Assembly: GCA_036940085.1 (NCBI GenBank)
Contig: JALLBK010001208.1
Location: forward strand, 1-13,540
Origin: Discostella pseudostelligera
Lineage: Eukaryota; Bacillariophyta; Thalassiosirophyceae; Thalassiosirales; Thalassiosiraceae
Reading direction: 5' to 3'
Length of the DNA stretch: 13,540 nucleotides
The notes under the pieces were generated by a model that worked only from the letters and a program-made list of their open reading frames with translations, ran no database searches and was not told the origin of the DNA. Shown here piece by piece: positions 7,301-13,540 of this stretch (within the stretch, counting starts at the first letter, position 1; the number at the start of each line of letters is the position of its first letter). The translations under genes and the position numbers were made by a program.

Positions 7301-9184
7301 TGTGTCACAAGCAAACTCTTCTGGTGAGTTGAGAGCATCGTCGGCTTGGTCGTTTCCGTCATTGGTGAACCTTTCGGCATGAAACTCATCGACCTCGTCA
7401 TTCATACTGTTATCGTTTTCATGAAGATCCAATGCTGGTATCTGATCATCGTTTACGAAATTCCCACTGGCCATCTCAACAAACTCGTTGTTGCCTTTCT
7501 TGGCTGCATTTGTGGCAATGATGTGTTGGTGTGCCGCTTTGAGAACGATGCCGTCATCTTGATGGTTCTGCTCATTGTCTCGCTCGTTTTCATCACTCTC
7601 GTGGTTCGCCTCAATATCTCCGACACGGCCTGTTCCATCGTTCTCCGTTTTGGCAATAAACTGATTAACGGCCTCATTAAGGATGTCTGTTTTGCTCGTT
7701 TCTTCTTCAGATGACTCCACATCCACCTCGGCGGCCTCCTCGTGGCTGTAGCCGTCCTCGTCCTCATCCTCATCCTCGTCGTCGTCGTCGTCGTCATCGT
7801 CTACTTCCTCATCCTCATCCTCATCCTCGACAGATGATGTAATTTCAATTAAATCCTCGCCCGGCTCTTCGTAATTTTCCTCGCCATCTGATTCTCCTAG
7901 CCCTTCTTCGATATCATACATCCCTTCGTAAGCTAAATGTCTATCAGCCTCTTCTTCATCTTCCTGTTCATACTCGTCAGACTCACTGTAATTTCCTGCA
8001 AATTGATGGTAGTGTCTGGGGTAAGTAACGCAATTCTCCTCCTTTAGATCTGAGGTATCCTCCTGGATAACCTCTCCCTCTACTTCGCTTTGAATATCGG
8101 CATTGACACTTTCCATCGATTCCGTTGCAGCTGAAACAGCGACTTTTACATAGGGAGATTCGGCTTCGTCCTCCTCATCCTCATCCGTATCTTCCAAGTC
8201 AATCACTCCACTCGCTTGGTTGTCAGATAAACGCTTTACTTCTCCGTTCATCGCGGCTGTTCCGATCTCAATTGAATCATCATGTTTACTACCTGCGGAT
8301 TCTTCCTCTGGCAAAGCATCGAACTCGAGCCCATCATCTCGGTCATTCTCCATTTCTCCTTCGATCACGTCTTTGTCGGCGACGAGTTTTCCGTTCAGCA
8401 TGGGATACAAACTTCTTGACGTAAGTATACAATGCGCAACATCAATTGCGGATTTGTCCCCCTTTTTACCCCAAGATGAATTCTCAAGACGAGGGAAGGT
8501 CTCCGCATCGGAAATCGTTGTAGCAATATGCAGCGCCTCGTCTGGAGAATACGCTCTCGGCAGCAGGAATTTAAGCGTGGTTCTTCGAACAATATCTTTG
8601 ATACCAAGTAGCCGATTTAGCTCAGCTCGATCATGGCGGAGAGAGCTGGACAGCAATTCCTCCTTTGCCATTGAAACAATTGCTTTCAAATAATCCAACG
8701 CACATTCCCGACCCATTGCTCCTATTGAGATGTTCGCCAATGATACACCTCCCTTTTTTGTGCAATTCCAGCCATTTTCGTACAGTACGCCCATGTCCTG
8801 CAATTTTTCGAACAGCAAGAAATAGCAGTGCTTTTTCGTTGCCTCGTCGACACCAGTACAATCTTCCAGGGTGTAGGATGCATCGGCAACTGCACGTAAA
8901 TTGTTGGAGGCTAGGAGCGCGCGAGTGTAGATTACCATGGGGTGCGACGATGCTAACTGTTGGGTAGATGCATAGTAGCTGGGAATAATTTTGCGAGTTG
9001 CCAATTGATCTTTCAGCTGTGGGTTCGCCTTTTCGATGAAGTGTACCACGTGTTTAGCATCGTTCACTACATGTTGCTGTAGATCAACATAGTAATTCTC
9101 GTCGTTTTCGTTGTTGCCGGACAAAGAGCGTTGGTAGTGCAGTCTATGGTTGACCTCTGAATAGTTCAAGAATGCATCCGCCAT
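4355..9184 (-). CDS. Giant acidic SAP-domain protein, probable chromatin/DNA-binding protein
   Basis: The protein has 1,609 residues from the ATG at 9184 (context AAAATGG). Upstream codons are open, but the first is a TTG, so this is the best ATG if the gene is separate from its upstream neighbour. Residues 1 to about 270 are ordinary in composition and predicted helical, with many Leu, Ala and Cys; I do not recognise this domain. From about 280 to 1,270 the chain is extremely acidic, including a nearly pure Asp/Glu run at about 452-482. A motif GYVPDAE or GYLPDE occurs three times at about 814, 845 and 907. A unit containing ALPEEKDITVH occurs three times between about 1,088 and 1,270. Residues 1,282-1,316 form a SAP domain (LTVAKLRKRLKELNLPMGG..ELIRRL), known to bind AT-rich or scaffold-attachment DNA. 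The tail from about 1,400 is rich in Lys, Arg, Ser and Thr, with RTTRS and SKKRT-like nuclear signals. A nuclear chromatin role is inferred from SAP plus the charge pattern. It may be the 3' part of a larger gene that includes the ORF at 9329-10594. Confidence 0.8.
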   Translation of the reverse strand: MADAFLNYSEVNHRLHYQRSLSGNNENDENYYVDLQQHVVNDAKHVVHFIEKANPQLKDQLATRKIIPSYYASTQQLASSHPMVIYTRALLASNNLRAVADASYTLEDCTGVDEATKKHCYFLLFEKLQDMGVLYENGWNCTKKGGVSLANISIGAMGRECALDYLKAIVSMAKEELLSSSLRHDRAELNRLLGIKDIVRRTTLKFLLPRAYSPDEALHIATTISDAETFPRLENSSWGKKGDKSAIDVAHCILTSRSLYPMLNGKLVADKDVIEGEMENDRDDGLEFDALPEEESAGSKHDDSIEIGTAAMNGEVKRLSDNQASGVIDLEDTDEDEEDEAESPYVKVAVSAATESMESVNADIQSEVEGEVIQEDTSDLKEENCVTYPRHYHQFAGNYSESDEYEQEDEEEADRHLAYEGMYDIEEGLGESDGEENYEEPGEDLIEITSSVEDEDEDEEVDDDDDDDDEDEDEDEDGYSHEEAAEVDVESSEEETSKTDILNEAVNQFIAKTENDGTGRVGDIEANHESDENERDNEQNHQDDGIVLKAAHQHIIATNAAKKGNNEFVEMASGNFVNDDQIPALDLHENDNSMNDEVDEFHAERFTNDGNDQADDALNSPEEFACDTSDTDDMQMADDEHESIDTEDDKRSLAAASVDADDDKSSLADRIVLQERESSEYATKGAPLLDDDPSNQSTEHDSDDEGPSVLVAAAMSSQRLGNNPFELSSTLDEEPSGGDNQSFDDTSAAQASMDANLWENYDDASQGEIDVDATVDVQVARYLGKDLALGSTVGVLTTANDTGEDSNPETAEEAEYTDDGYVPDAEGTEEECASRAKRGDATALGVVDDGYVPDAEFTEEDRPDKSSSKEERVVLKLRAARITSIDDNGASTEAMRVEVPSSPSKGIDAGYLPDEHTTVGEASEDDQCDDVVSAIHSDQGGEVLEEYPIDDMLSHGNDPSHDLSAPAESRLYDANFPSTVDDTENVVNVQKELSSAMSIHVNCHDFAAPAASDDVVEQSSTREDTQVASKDNAQNDFATPSGAEGDDGQTMAKLAVEGNQDEREPSTLQNLPTDHADSGATLDDHDDDIIATVVGALPEEKDITVHDEMMTSGSNEVDSEVDRTSEFDDTTLINATAVGALPEEKDITVHDEMMTSGSNEVDSEVDRTSEFDDTTQCNVAAINGAEGNDGQTMAESAVEGNQEEREPSPLQNLPTDHADSGATLDDYDDDINATAVGALPEEKDITVHNEMASSGINEVDSEVDRTSAFNDTTSHTEFEDFSHLTVAKLRKRLKELNLPMGGRKQELIRRLNDSLQSNRNENQSLFPDPSAIMVDEQQGNSDALESDSISNKRKSTSDSVDSIQSKADPPSESFPVRASKRVKHTSLKSVFDNEKKLTRASRRKIEPSPRVTVSGQGEDDTPALPVLPEGDILKGSAVAMEDTGADTKSNASIASIAENAVDGTNAPVASRASKGGRRTTRSTSKHVAGESKQNASKTTNKSDDVMAVKDVSTQSVRTRSKKGSEVDDGVGRTILQRTTRSKKDAENLSAGKELPLKRGPGRSSKRVQEEETIEGSSTAATRLIAKSSSAKADASSSRLRSSKRTRAKK
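5385..6063. repeat. In-frame intragenic repeats in the SAP gene: 253-bp unit twice plus a 132-bp tandem copy
   Basis: Bases 5385-5637 recur at 5811-6063 with a constant offset of 426 bp (142 codons). In between, 5659-5790 is repeated immediately at 5791-5922 with a 132-bp period (44 codons). By eye the 132-bp tandem pair differs at about five positions, so it is recent. Both offsets are multiples of three, so the reading frame is kept. In the protein this gives three copies of the ALPEEKDITVH...DSEVDRTS unit, and two copies of the segment that includes LQNLPTDHADSGATLDD. Confidence 0.9.
7741..7830. repeat. Trinucleotide/hexanucleotide repeat encoding the Asp/Glu run
   Basis: The plus strand shows TCCTCA-type hexamers on both sides of a run of CGT units (about 7776-7795). 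On the coding (minus) strand these are GAC, GAT and GAG codons, encoding the poly-Asp/Glu run of the SAP protein. Such tracts often vary in length between alleles. Confidence 0.7.
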
Positions 9185-9212
9185 TTTGGAAATTAGGTGG
9201 GAAAGTGGCGTT

Positions 9213-9332
9213 CTGGTCAAGCTTGCCAGTTTGGGCAGGACTCTTTTGGAGATTGGAGGAAATGGAAATTGTGAGATAGGTGGTCGCGTGGTGTTAGGTT
9301 GAAGGCGAATACATGCACATTTTAATACTCAC
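9213..9332 (-). other. Candidate intron joining the 421-residue ORF to the SAP-domain ORF
   Basis: The upstream ORF ends GTGGATGG|GTGAGTATT, so its TGA (9331-9329) lies inside a consensus splice donor. The intron in the Gln-rich gene of this window starts with almost the same donor (GTGAGTAG). A CCTAAC at 9298-9293 could be the branch point, and a pyrimidine-rich stretch follows (9270-9248). Possible acceptors on the minus strand end at 9243 (AAAAG), 9222 (GCAAG) or 9213 (ACCAG), giving introns of 90, 111 or 120 bp. All three keep the frame. None is an ideal YAG acceptor in an ideal position. The same 144 bp could instead be a short intergenic promoter. Confidence 0.4.
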
Positions 9333-10594
9333 CCATCCACGAGCAACAAATCTACCACCCGTCCCACAGTCGCTCGATGTCGACTGCACACCACCTCTTT
9401 CATCCTCGCGATTGCGGATTCTTCCTCGTCCTCTCCGCTAAATGCCAAGCTATCCGATACAATCCAATCTCCCAACTCATCAAAAACACATGCTACAATT
9501 CCACTCAATAGAGAGTTCTTGGTGTTGTAATCGAAATTGCGGATGAGCATCATGGACGGAAGGGTGGCGATGAAATTCTCTTTCAAGAATATGATCTTTT
9601 GCTCCGTTGTCATTTCGATAGGGGAAGATATGAATGCGTACGTGATGAAATACCCAAATAGTGGCCACCATGCATCAGTCTGTGCTCCGCCACCGCCAAC
9701 AAGTAGTGACGTAGAGTCATTACTCCTCCTTCGTTTGTTCGGATGAGATGCGCCCCCATGCTCATGAGCACAATCCCTTGCCGCTCCAGACGCTGCGCAG
9801 CGAAAGAAAGTTGGCCATGCAAAATATTCAGCTGGAAGCAAATCTTCATTGTCAATATTGCTACGAGGAAGAACATTCTGTTCATACTGACGTTGTGGGG
9901 AAGAAAAGTTGTCGAAGGCATCACGGAGTGTCACTGGGGTGAGGTGTGCATTTTGGAGGAGCATTTGCCACATAATTCCTGCTGTATCTGCTCCCTCTTC
10001 TTCTGTACCCACTTCGGCACCATTCTTGCTCAAAAGATTCATCGTAGACTGTTGCCAATGCTCCAACACTTCTGACACACGATCGCGAAATCGATCATCA
10101 CTATAAGAATGTCTAGCACGATCATTCCAACCCTGGATAACTTCAGCTGTTGACATGGTCCCCTCGACATCAACATCAGCAAGCCCTAATAGAATTTCCT
10201 TCACAAGCCAAACCAAATATCGTCCATCTGCGAATACTTCCTCGTTTCCGTTCCCATGCGCTCTCCAGAATTTGAGGGTGTTGCTATTCGACCCCACTCC
10301 CACCGTCGCCATTGCGGAGGAGAGCCAGTTTTCGAGGCGTTCGGGATTGACGATGGCAGAGGAGTTAAGATATTGTTGGTAGACGTCCGATTGCGAATCG
10401 TTGCCGCTACCATTGCCATTGGAAGTGGCGGGGGTGGTGCCGATAGTGCGGTCGCCGCTGTTCGTCATCATCAGCAAGTCGATCAACGACTTGGACAACA
10501 AGTGGGTAAGCTTGCCTCCCTCCATTGTGTCGGAATCGCTAGTTTCTGAGCCCACCAGACTGCTCGCGTGGCTTCGTTTCTGTGACAGCGCCAT
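9329..10594 (-). CDS. Unknown helical protein, or the N-terminal part of the SAP-domain gene
   Basis: The protein has 421 residues from the ATG at 10594 (ATCATGG, a better context than the in-frame ATG at 10600, which would add two residues). I do not recognise a family. Numbered from the upstream Met, residues 1-30 are Ser-rich, 31-46 a Leu-rich helix, 50-70 an Asn/Gly/Ser linker, and 85-190 a helical region rich in Trp and Leu (VFADGRYLVWLVKEILLGL, 122-140). Residues 205-275 are a second helical block with AEYFAWPTFFRCAA (257-270). NKRRRSND (288-295) is a candidate nuclear localisation signal. Residues 310-385 are a hydrophobic helical block (WWPLFGYFITYAFIS, 311-325). It ends abruptly at VVDLLLVDG, where the TGA is part of a GTGAGT donor-like sequence. 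Because it is in frame with the SAP ORF downstream, it may be the 5' exon of that gene. It is divergent from the Gln-rich gene. Confidence 0.7.
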   Translation of the reverse strand: MALSQKRSHASSLVGSETSDSDTMEGGKLTHLLSKSLIDLLMMTNSGDRTIGTTPATSNGNGSGNDSQSDVYQQYLNSSAIVNPERLENWLSSAMATVGVGSNSNTLKFWRAHGNGNEEVFADGRYLVWLVKEILLGLADVDVEGTMSTAEVIQGWNDRARHSYSDDRFRDRVSEVLEHWQQSTMNLLSKNGAEVGTEEEGADTAGIMWQMLLQNAHLTPVTLRDAFDNFSSPQRQYEQNVLPRSNIDNEDLLPAEYFAWPTFFRCAASGAARDCAHEHGGASHPNKRRRSNDSTSLLVGGGGAQTDAWWPLFGYFITYAFISSPIEMTTEQKIIFLKENFIATLPSMMLIRNFDYNTKNSLLSGIVACVFDELGDWIVSDSLAFSGEDEEESAIARMKEVVCSRHRATVGRVVDLLLVDG

Positions 10595-10600
10595 GATCAT

Positions 10601-10982
10601 GGAGATTTATGAGCTGTTGCTGTTGGGTGTAGGTGTTGCTGCGGATGCGGTTACTATTGCTGTAATGGCATGGACATGGCATGGACATGGCATGTATCGG
10701 CCATGGATGTCCCATGGATGCTCATTGCTCATGGAGCATCAAGCAAGCGAGCATCGCTGCCCGAAGTGGCTGGAACCGCGCGCGGACAGACGGAGTCACC
10801 AAGACACGAAAGTTAGGTATTTTGGCGAAATTTACTACAGCCTTGCAGTACCAATTATCGCCAGTACTGCTCAACTTACGTAGCCCGCAGCCCGCAGCCC
10901 GCCGGCCGCCGCTCCACCACGTACAAGGCGCCACCACCCTTCCAAATCATCCAAAATCCAACACCACCCTCCCCCTGCCGCG
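10601..10982. promoter_or_regulatory. Divergent promoter with short tandem repeats
   Basis: This 382-bp gap lies between two divergent starts. It contains ATGGCATGGAC twice plus a partial third copy (10665-10694), two CCATGGATG elements just after it, and a 7-bp inverted repeat, GATGCTC/GAGCATC, with a 10-bp loop (10717-10740). TTTGGCGAAA (10821-10830) resembles an E2F site. AGCCCGC occurs three times in tandem (10882-10902) near the Gln-rich gene. A plus-strand frame with an ATG at 10681 runs to TGA 10987-10989, out of frame over the main start; I regard it as incidental. No other gene is supported here. Confidence 0.4.
10665..10694. repeat. 11-bp tandem repeat ATGGCATGGAC, 2.7 copies
   Basis: Perfect copies lie at 10665-10675 and 10676-10686, followed by eight bases of a third (10687-10694). 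The repeat is in the divergent promoter and not in any gene I accept. Confidence 0.9.
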
Positions 10983-12838
10983 ATGTTGAGAAACAACAGC
11001 GGCGGTGCAGCGGCAAATACAAATCCAGCGGCCCCGTGGATGAATCCAATGAATGTCAATGCAAACGTAAATGCAATGAATGCCGTGGCCATGAACCAAC
11101 TTCAGCAGCAGCACCAGCCGCAAGATGTTTTCACTCAGCAGCACATGGCCAACCTGGTGAACAATAGTATAAATCCATTGGCCCTGACAGCCCAACAGCA
11201 TCATCAGAAACTCCAAATGATGCAGCTTCACCAACGAATGGAGCAGCAGCGCGGCCGGGGGGGAGATCTCAATGTCATCGAGCACAGTCTGCAGCAACAA
11301 CACCAACAGCAGGCACAGCAGCTTAGTCCGCCGCCCCAACAAAATTTGATGCAACAGCAGGATCGGCCGTCACAGCAACTGATGCAATATCAATTGCAGC
11401 AACGTGAGTAGAGATCGTATGTACTATTGTTCCGCGGTCCGCTGAGGGTGTTGATAAGTTGAGGACAGGCTCTTTTTTATGTTCGCGTGTGACTTCGATC
11501 ACTTCGTAATCATAATTATGTGGTCTGGACATTCTTTTTGGTTTCTGTTTGCTTCTAACATGTTGTCTTTCCTTGCACTTGGCAGAGCAAATGAAGCAAT
11601 TACAAATGCAACAGGCACAACAACAACAACAACAACAGCAGCAGCCTCAGGTTCAAATGATGCATCAACATCAGCAACAACTCTTGAATCAAGTGATGCA
11701 GCAGCAATCTCAGAATCAAATAATGCAACAACAGTCTCAACAAATGCAAGCCCTGGATGAGCAAAAACTGAGATATTCTTTGCAGATCCAGCAGCTACAA
11801 CAGAAAAATCTCCAGCAGGAGCAGGGTAGCGGGCTATCCTTGCCATCTAGCCATCAGCATCAATTTAGTCAGCAGCAGCAACAACAACTTTATCCGATAA
11901 ATGATGCTGCCGCAAAATCAAGCCAACAGGCTGATCGACGGTTATCTCTTGGAGTCGGTCCTCAAGCCCCGTCGTCACCAACAAACACATCTCAGGGACC
12001 CTCTCCGACGAACTCCCAGTTTCCAATAGTATCAACACAGCCCGTGATTTCTTCAAACAACAACTCTACTGAATTTCCCTTTCCATTCAACTCATTTTAT
12101 CACCCCCTCTCGACTAGCACAAAAAACAAACGCCGAAAATCTCCGTTGGATAGGCGTGATTCCACATCAACTGCGTCGGTGCAACACAACATTGCAACTG
12201 ACATGAATGCTGGTGCCTACGCTCGATCATCCTTCCCCCAAAATATTGAAAGCAATGTGTCTCTTCCTTTACCCTCTCGGCAACAAGTAACATCACCTTC
12301 TTCTGCAGGCAAATCAGTTGGTAAAAAGTCACCTCCCCAGCGTCGACAGTCTCAGACGCAGCCTACTTCATCACTGAAGTATGAAGAAATTGCTAGCCTC
12401 GTCAATGAGTGCACGTCAGAGCAAAAGATTATTTGGGTAGCAAGGCAAGTTATAGGTGCTGGTGGCTCTCATGGGTTTCAAAAATCGACGTCGGCGCTGC
12501 AGCGGATCAAACGTCAGAGGGCACGGTCGTGCAAACAGAAGGAGGGGGCGGGGCTTTCTAAAGATCTGGTAGAGGAGAATCTCAAAATTGAAACGTTCGA
12601 CGCCCGTGTCGCAAAGAGGATGTATGCTGAGATGAAGCAGGGCCTACAGTATTGCAATTTGATGACTAATGTTGTGCGCACAATATTGGAAGACATTGAT
12701 CCTGAGAATCCAATTTTGTTGGTGAAACCTTCGGTAATTGGCTTTGATGCTGCAGCGCGAGGGGCTGAAACAGAGCATCCCTTTCAAGTGGTAGAGAATG
12801 GAACTTCTGATTCTTCCGTTGCCAAGCGTCTTAAATAA
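10983..12838 (+). CDS. Glutamine-rich two-exon protein, putative transcriptional regulator
   Basis: The coding exons are 10983-11403 and 11586-12838, giving 557 residues. Splicing joins C|AG into a Gln codon and continues in frame, so Gln-rich sequence runs smoothly across the junction. Residues 1-50 are Asn/Met/Ala-rich. Residues 38-275 are dominated by Gln, His and Met, with an uninterrupted nine-Gln run (11618-11644). Residues 285-400 are Ser/Pro/Asn-rich with a basic cluster at about 318 (KNKRRKSPLDRR). The last 155 residues are of normal composition and look folded: LKYEEIASLVNECTSEQKII, WVARQVIGAGGSHGF, the basic helix LQRIKRQRARSCKQK (about 447-460), MYAEMKQGLQYCNLMTNVV, and a tail ending AKRLK. 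Poly-Gln plus basic clusters suggests a nuclear coactivator or transcription factor, for example of Mediator-subunit type, but I cannot assign a family. The stop overlaps an AATAAA (12834-12839). It is convergent with the plastid-type gene, 58 bp away. Confidence 0.8.
11404..11585 (+). other. Spliceosomal intron in the Gln-rich gene
   Basis: The intron is 182 bp. The donor is CAAC|GTGAGTAG and the acceptor TTGCACTTGGCAG|AGCAAATG. Without splicing, exon 1 would stop at the TAG at 11409-11411, inside the donor. The sequence changes sharply from CAG/CAA-rich exon to T-rich intron and back, which supports the boundaries. The phase is 1. An acceptor two bases later (CAGAG) would break the frame. 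Confidence 0.9.
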
Positions 12839-12896
12839 ATGCGATGATTCGTTTGTTGACCTAATCATTAATTGCTACGTAAAACTCCAAAGACCT

Positions 12897-13448
12897 TCAT
12901 TGAATAGGATTTAAGTCTCCAAGATCGATTCGCGATGGATTGCCTTGAATAGCTTGGTACTTCTGGAGACTCTCCTCTCCAATAGGCACCTGAGCAAAAA
13001 TGCCAACAAGGACCACAAGTCCTAGCACTAGAACTATATTTGCAATTCCCCCCACTCTGCTCTCTTCTTGTTTTATCACGTTATTTTCCTCGGCTACCTT
13101 CCACCTTTCACTGAACATGATGCTGTCGGCAGTTTCTGCTTTTATGTCATCTCGCTCGTCAAGTGCGAGATCCAATGGGATTTTTTCTGGAGACAATGCT
13201 TCGTCCCTCAATTGTCTCAGCCGATCCTCCAAAGCTGCAATTTCAGCTTGTTTATCTTCTGTTGAATGAAGACGTGTTAGGAGTACCTTGGATGACGATG
13301 ACGGTGGCGCAAAGCTGGTACTTTGATTTGGCGCTAAATGAACAGCCCGTGAAAAAATGACATATCCTGGTGTAGACGAGAAGCTCCTCGCAAACCGAGA
13401 GGATAAAGAGACGGCGAGGAGGAGGAGCAAGTGCGGCATCAGTACCAT
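12897..13448 (-). CDS. Probable plastid-targeted single-pass membrane protein
   Basis: The protein has 183 residues, starting at ATG 13448 in a strong context (ATCATGG). Residues 1-17 are a signal peptide core (HLLLLLAVSLSS). FARSFSS (19-25) has Phe just after a plausible cleavage site, like the ASAFAP motif of diatom plastid proteins. Residues 23-61 are Ser-rich, basic and poor in acidic residues, as expected of a transit peptide. Residues 63-85 form a charged helix or coiled coil (DKQAEIAALEDRLRQLRDEAL). An acidic middle follows. Residues 133-152 are one transmembrane helix (GGIANIVLVLGLVVLVGIFA), followed by a 30-residue tail ending GDLNPIQ. I do not recognise a family. Plastid targeting is inferred; secretion or an ER membrane location is the alternative. 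A second FAP-like site at 44-48 (TSFAP) lies too far from the hydrophobic core to be the first choice. Confidence 0.72.
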   Translation of the reverse strand: MVLMPHLLLLLAVSLSSRFARSFSSTPGYVIFSRAVHLAPNQSTSFAPPSSSSKVLLTRLHSTEDKQAEIAALEDRLRQLRDEALSPEKIPLDLALDERDDIKAETADSIMFSERWKVAEENNVIKQEESRVGGIANIVLVLGLVVLVGIFAQVPIGEESLQKYQAIQGNPSRIDLGDLNPIQ

Positions 13449-13501
13449 GATGGAGTATTAGTTAGGATTACCTCTAGATAGGTGGTAGTTCTCCGAATGA
13501 G

Positions 13502-13529
13502 TTGGTGATTGGTGATTGGTGATTGGTGA
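13502..13529. repeat. Four perfect TTGGTGA heptamers giving three tandem CCAAT boxes
   Basis: TTGGTGA is repeated four times without error. On the minus strand this yields CCAAT at three positions 7 bp apart (13526-13522, 13519-13515, 13512-13508), about 60-78 bp upstream of the ATG at 13448. CCAAT is the NF-Y recognition pentamer, so this could be a promoter element of the plastid-type gene. Confidence 0.7.
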
Positions 13530-13540
13530 GGTGACGGTGG

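Noticed and set aside
11479..11760. Thr/Ala/Ser-rich plus-strand frame over the start of exon 2
   Set aside because: Its poly-Thr and poly-Ala runs are the frame-shifted reading of the CAA/CAG repeat, and it starts inside the intron.

Overview
The window looks like nuclear DNA from a stramenopile alga, most likely a centric diatom. That is an inference from several signs: compact intron-poor genes on both strands, a GTGAGT...CAG spliceosomal intron, Asn/Gln/Ser/Asp-rich proteins, and a protein whose N-terminus resembles a bipartite plastid presequence with Phe just after the signal peptide. There are no bacterial operons, Shine-Dalgarno sites, RNA genes, CRISPR arrays or transposons.

Layout from left to right. 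(1) 1-276: an edge fragment of uncertain meaning, then a leader with three E2F-like CCCGCC(A/G)AATC motifs spaced exactly 17 bp apart. (2) 277-1695 (+): an Elongator subunit 6 (ELP6)-like protein. (3) 1953-2255 (-): a 100-residue single-pass membrane protein, convergent with ELP6. (4) 2256-2735: a divergent promoter. (5) 2736-4097 (+): an acidic, mostly disordered 453-residue protein. (6) 4355-9184 (-): a very large acidic protein (1,609 residues) with a folded N-terminus, a long acidic centre with recent internal duplications, a SAP DNA-binding domain and a basic tail, so probably a chromatin protein. (7) 9329-10594 (-): a 421-residue ORF directly upstream of the SAP gene and in the same reading frame. 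(8) 10601-10982: a divergent promoter with short tandem repeats. (9) 10983-12838 (+): a two-exon gene for a 557-residue glutamine-rich nuclear-type protein with a conserved-looking C-terminal domain. (10) 12897-13448 (-): a probable plastid membrane protein, with tandem CCAAT boxes upstream.

The observation most worth checking lies between the two large minus-strand ORFs. They share a frame and are separated by a single TGA, which is embedded in a GTGAGT splice-donor sequence. The other 48 codons between them are open. If an intron of about 90-120 bp is removed there, the two ORFs form one protein of roughly 2,040-2,050 residues.

The genes do not form an obvious pathway. Several look nuclear (Elongator/tRNA wobble modification, a SAP chromatin-type protein, a Gln-rich putative transcription factor), but in an alga of this kind adjacency alone is weak evidence of shared function. 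I see no clear defence, mobile or biosynthetic system here.
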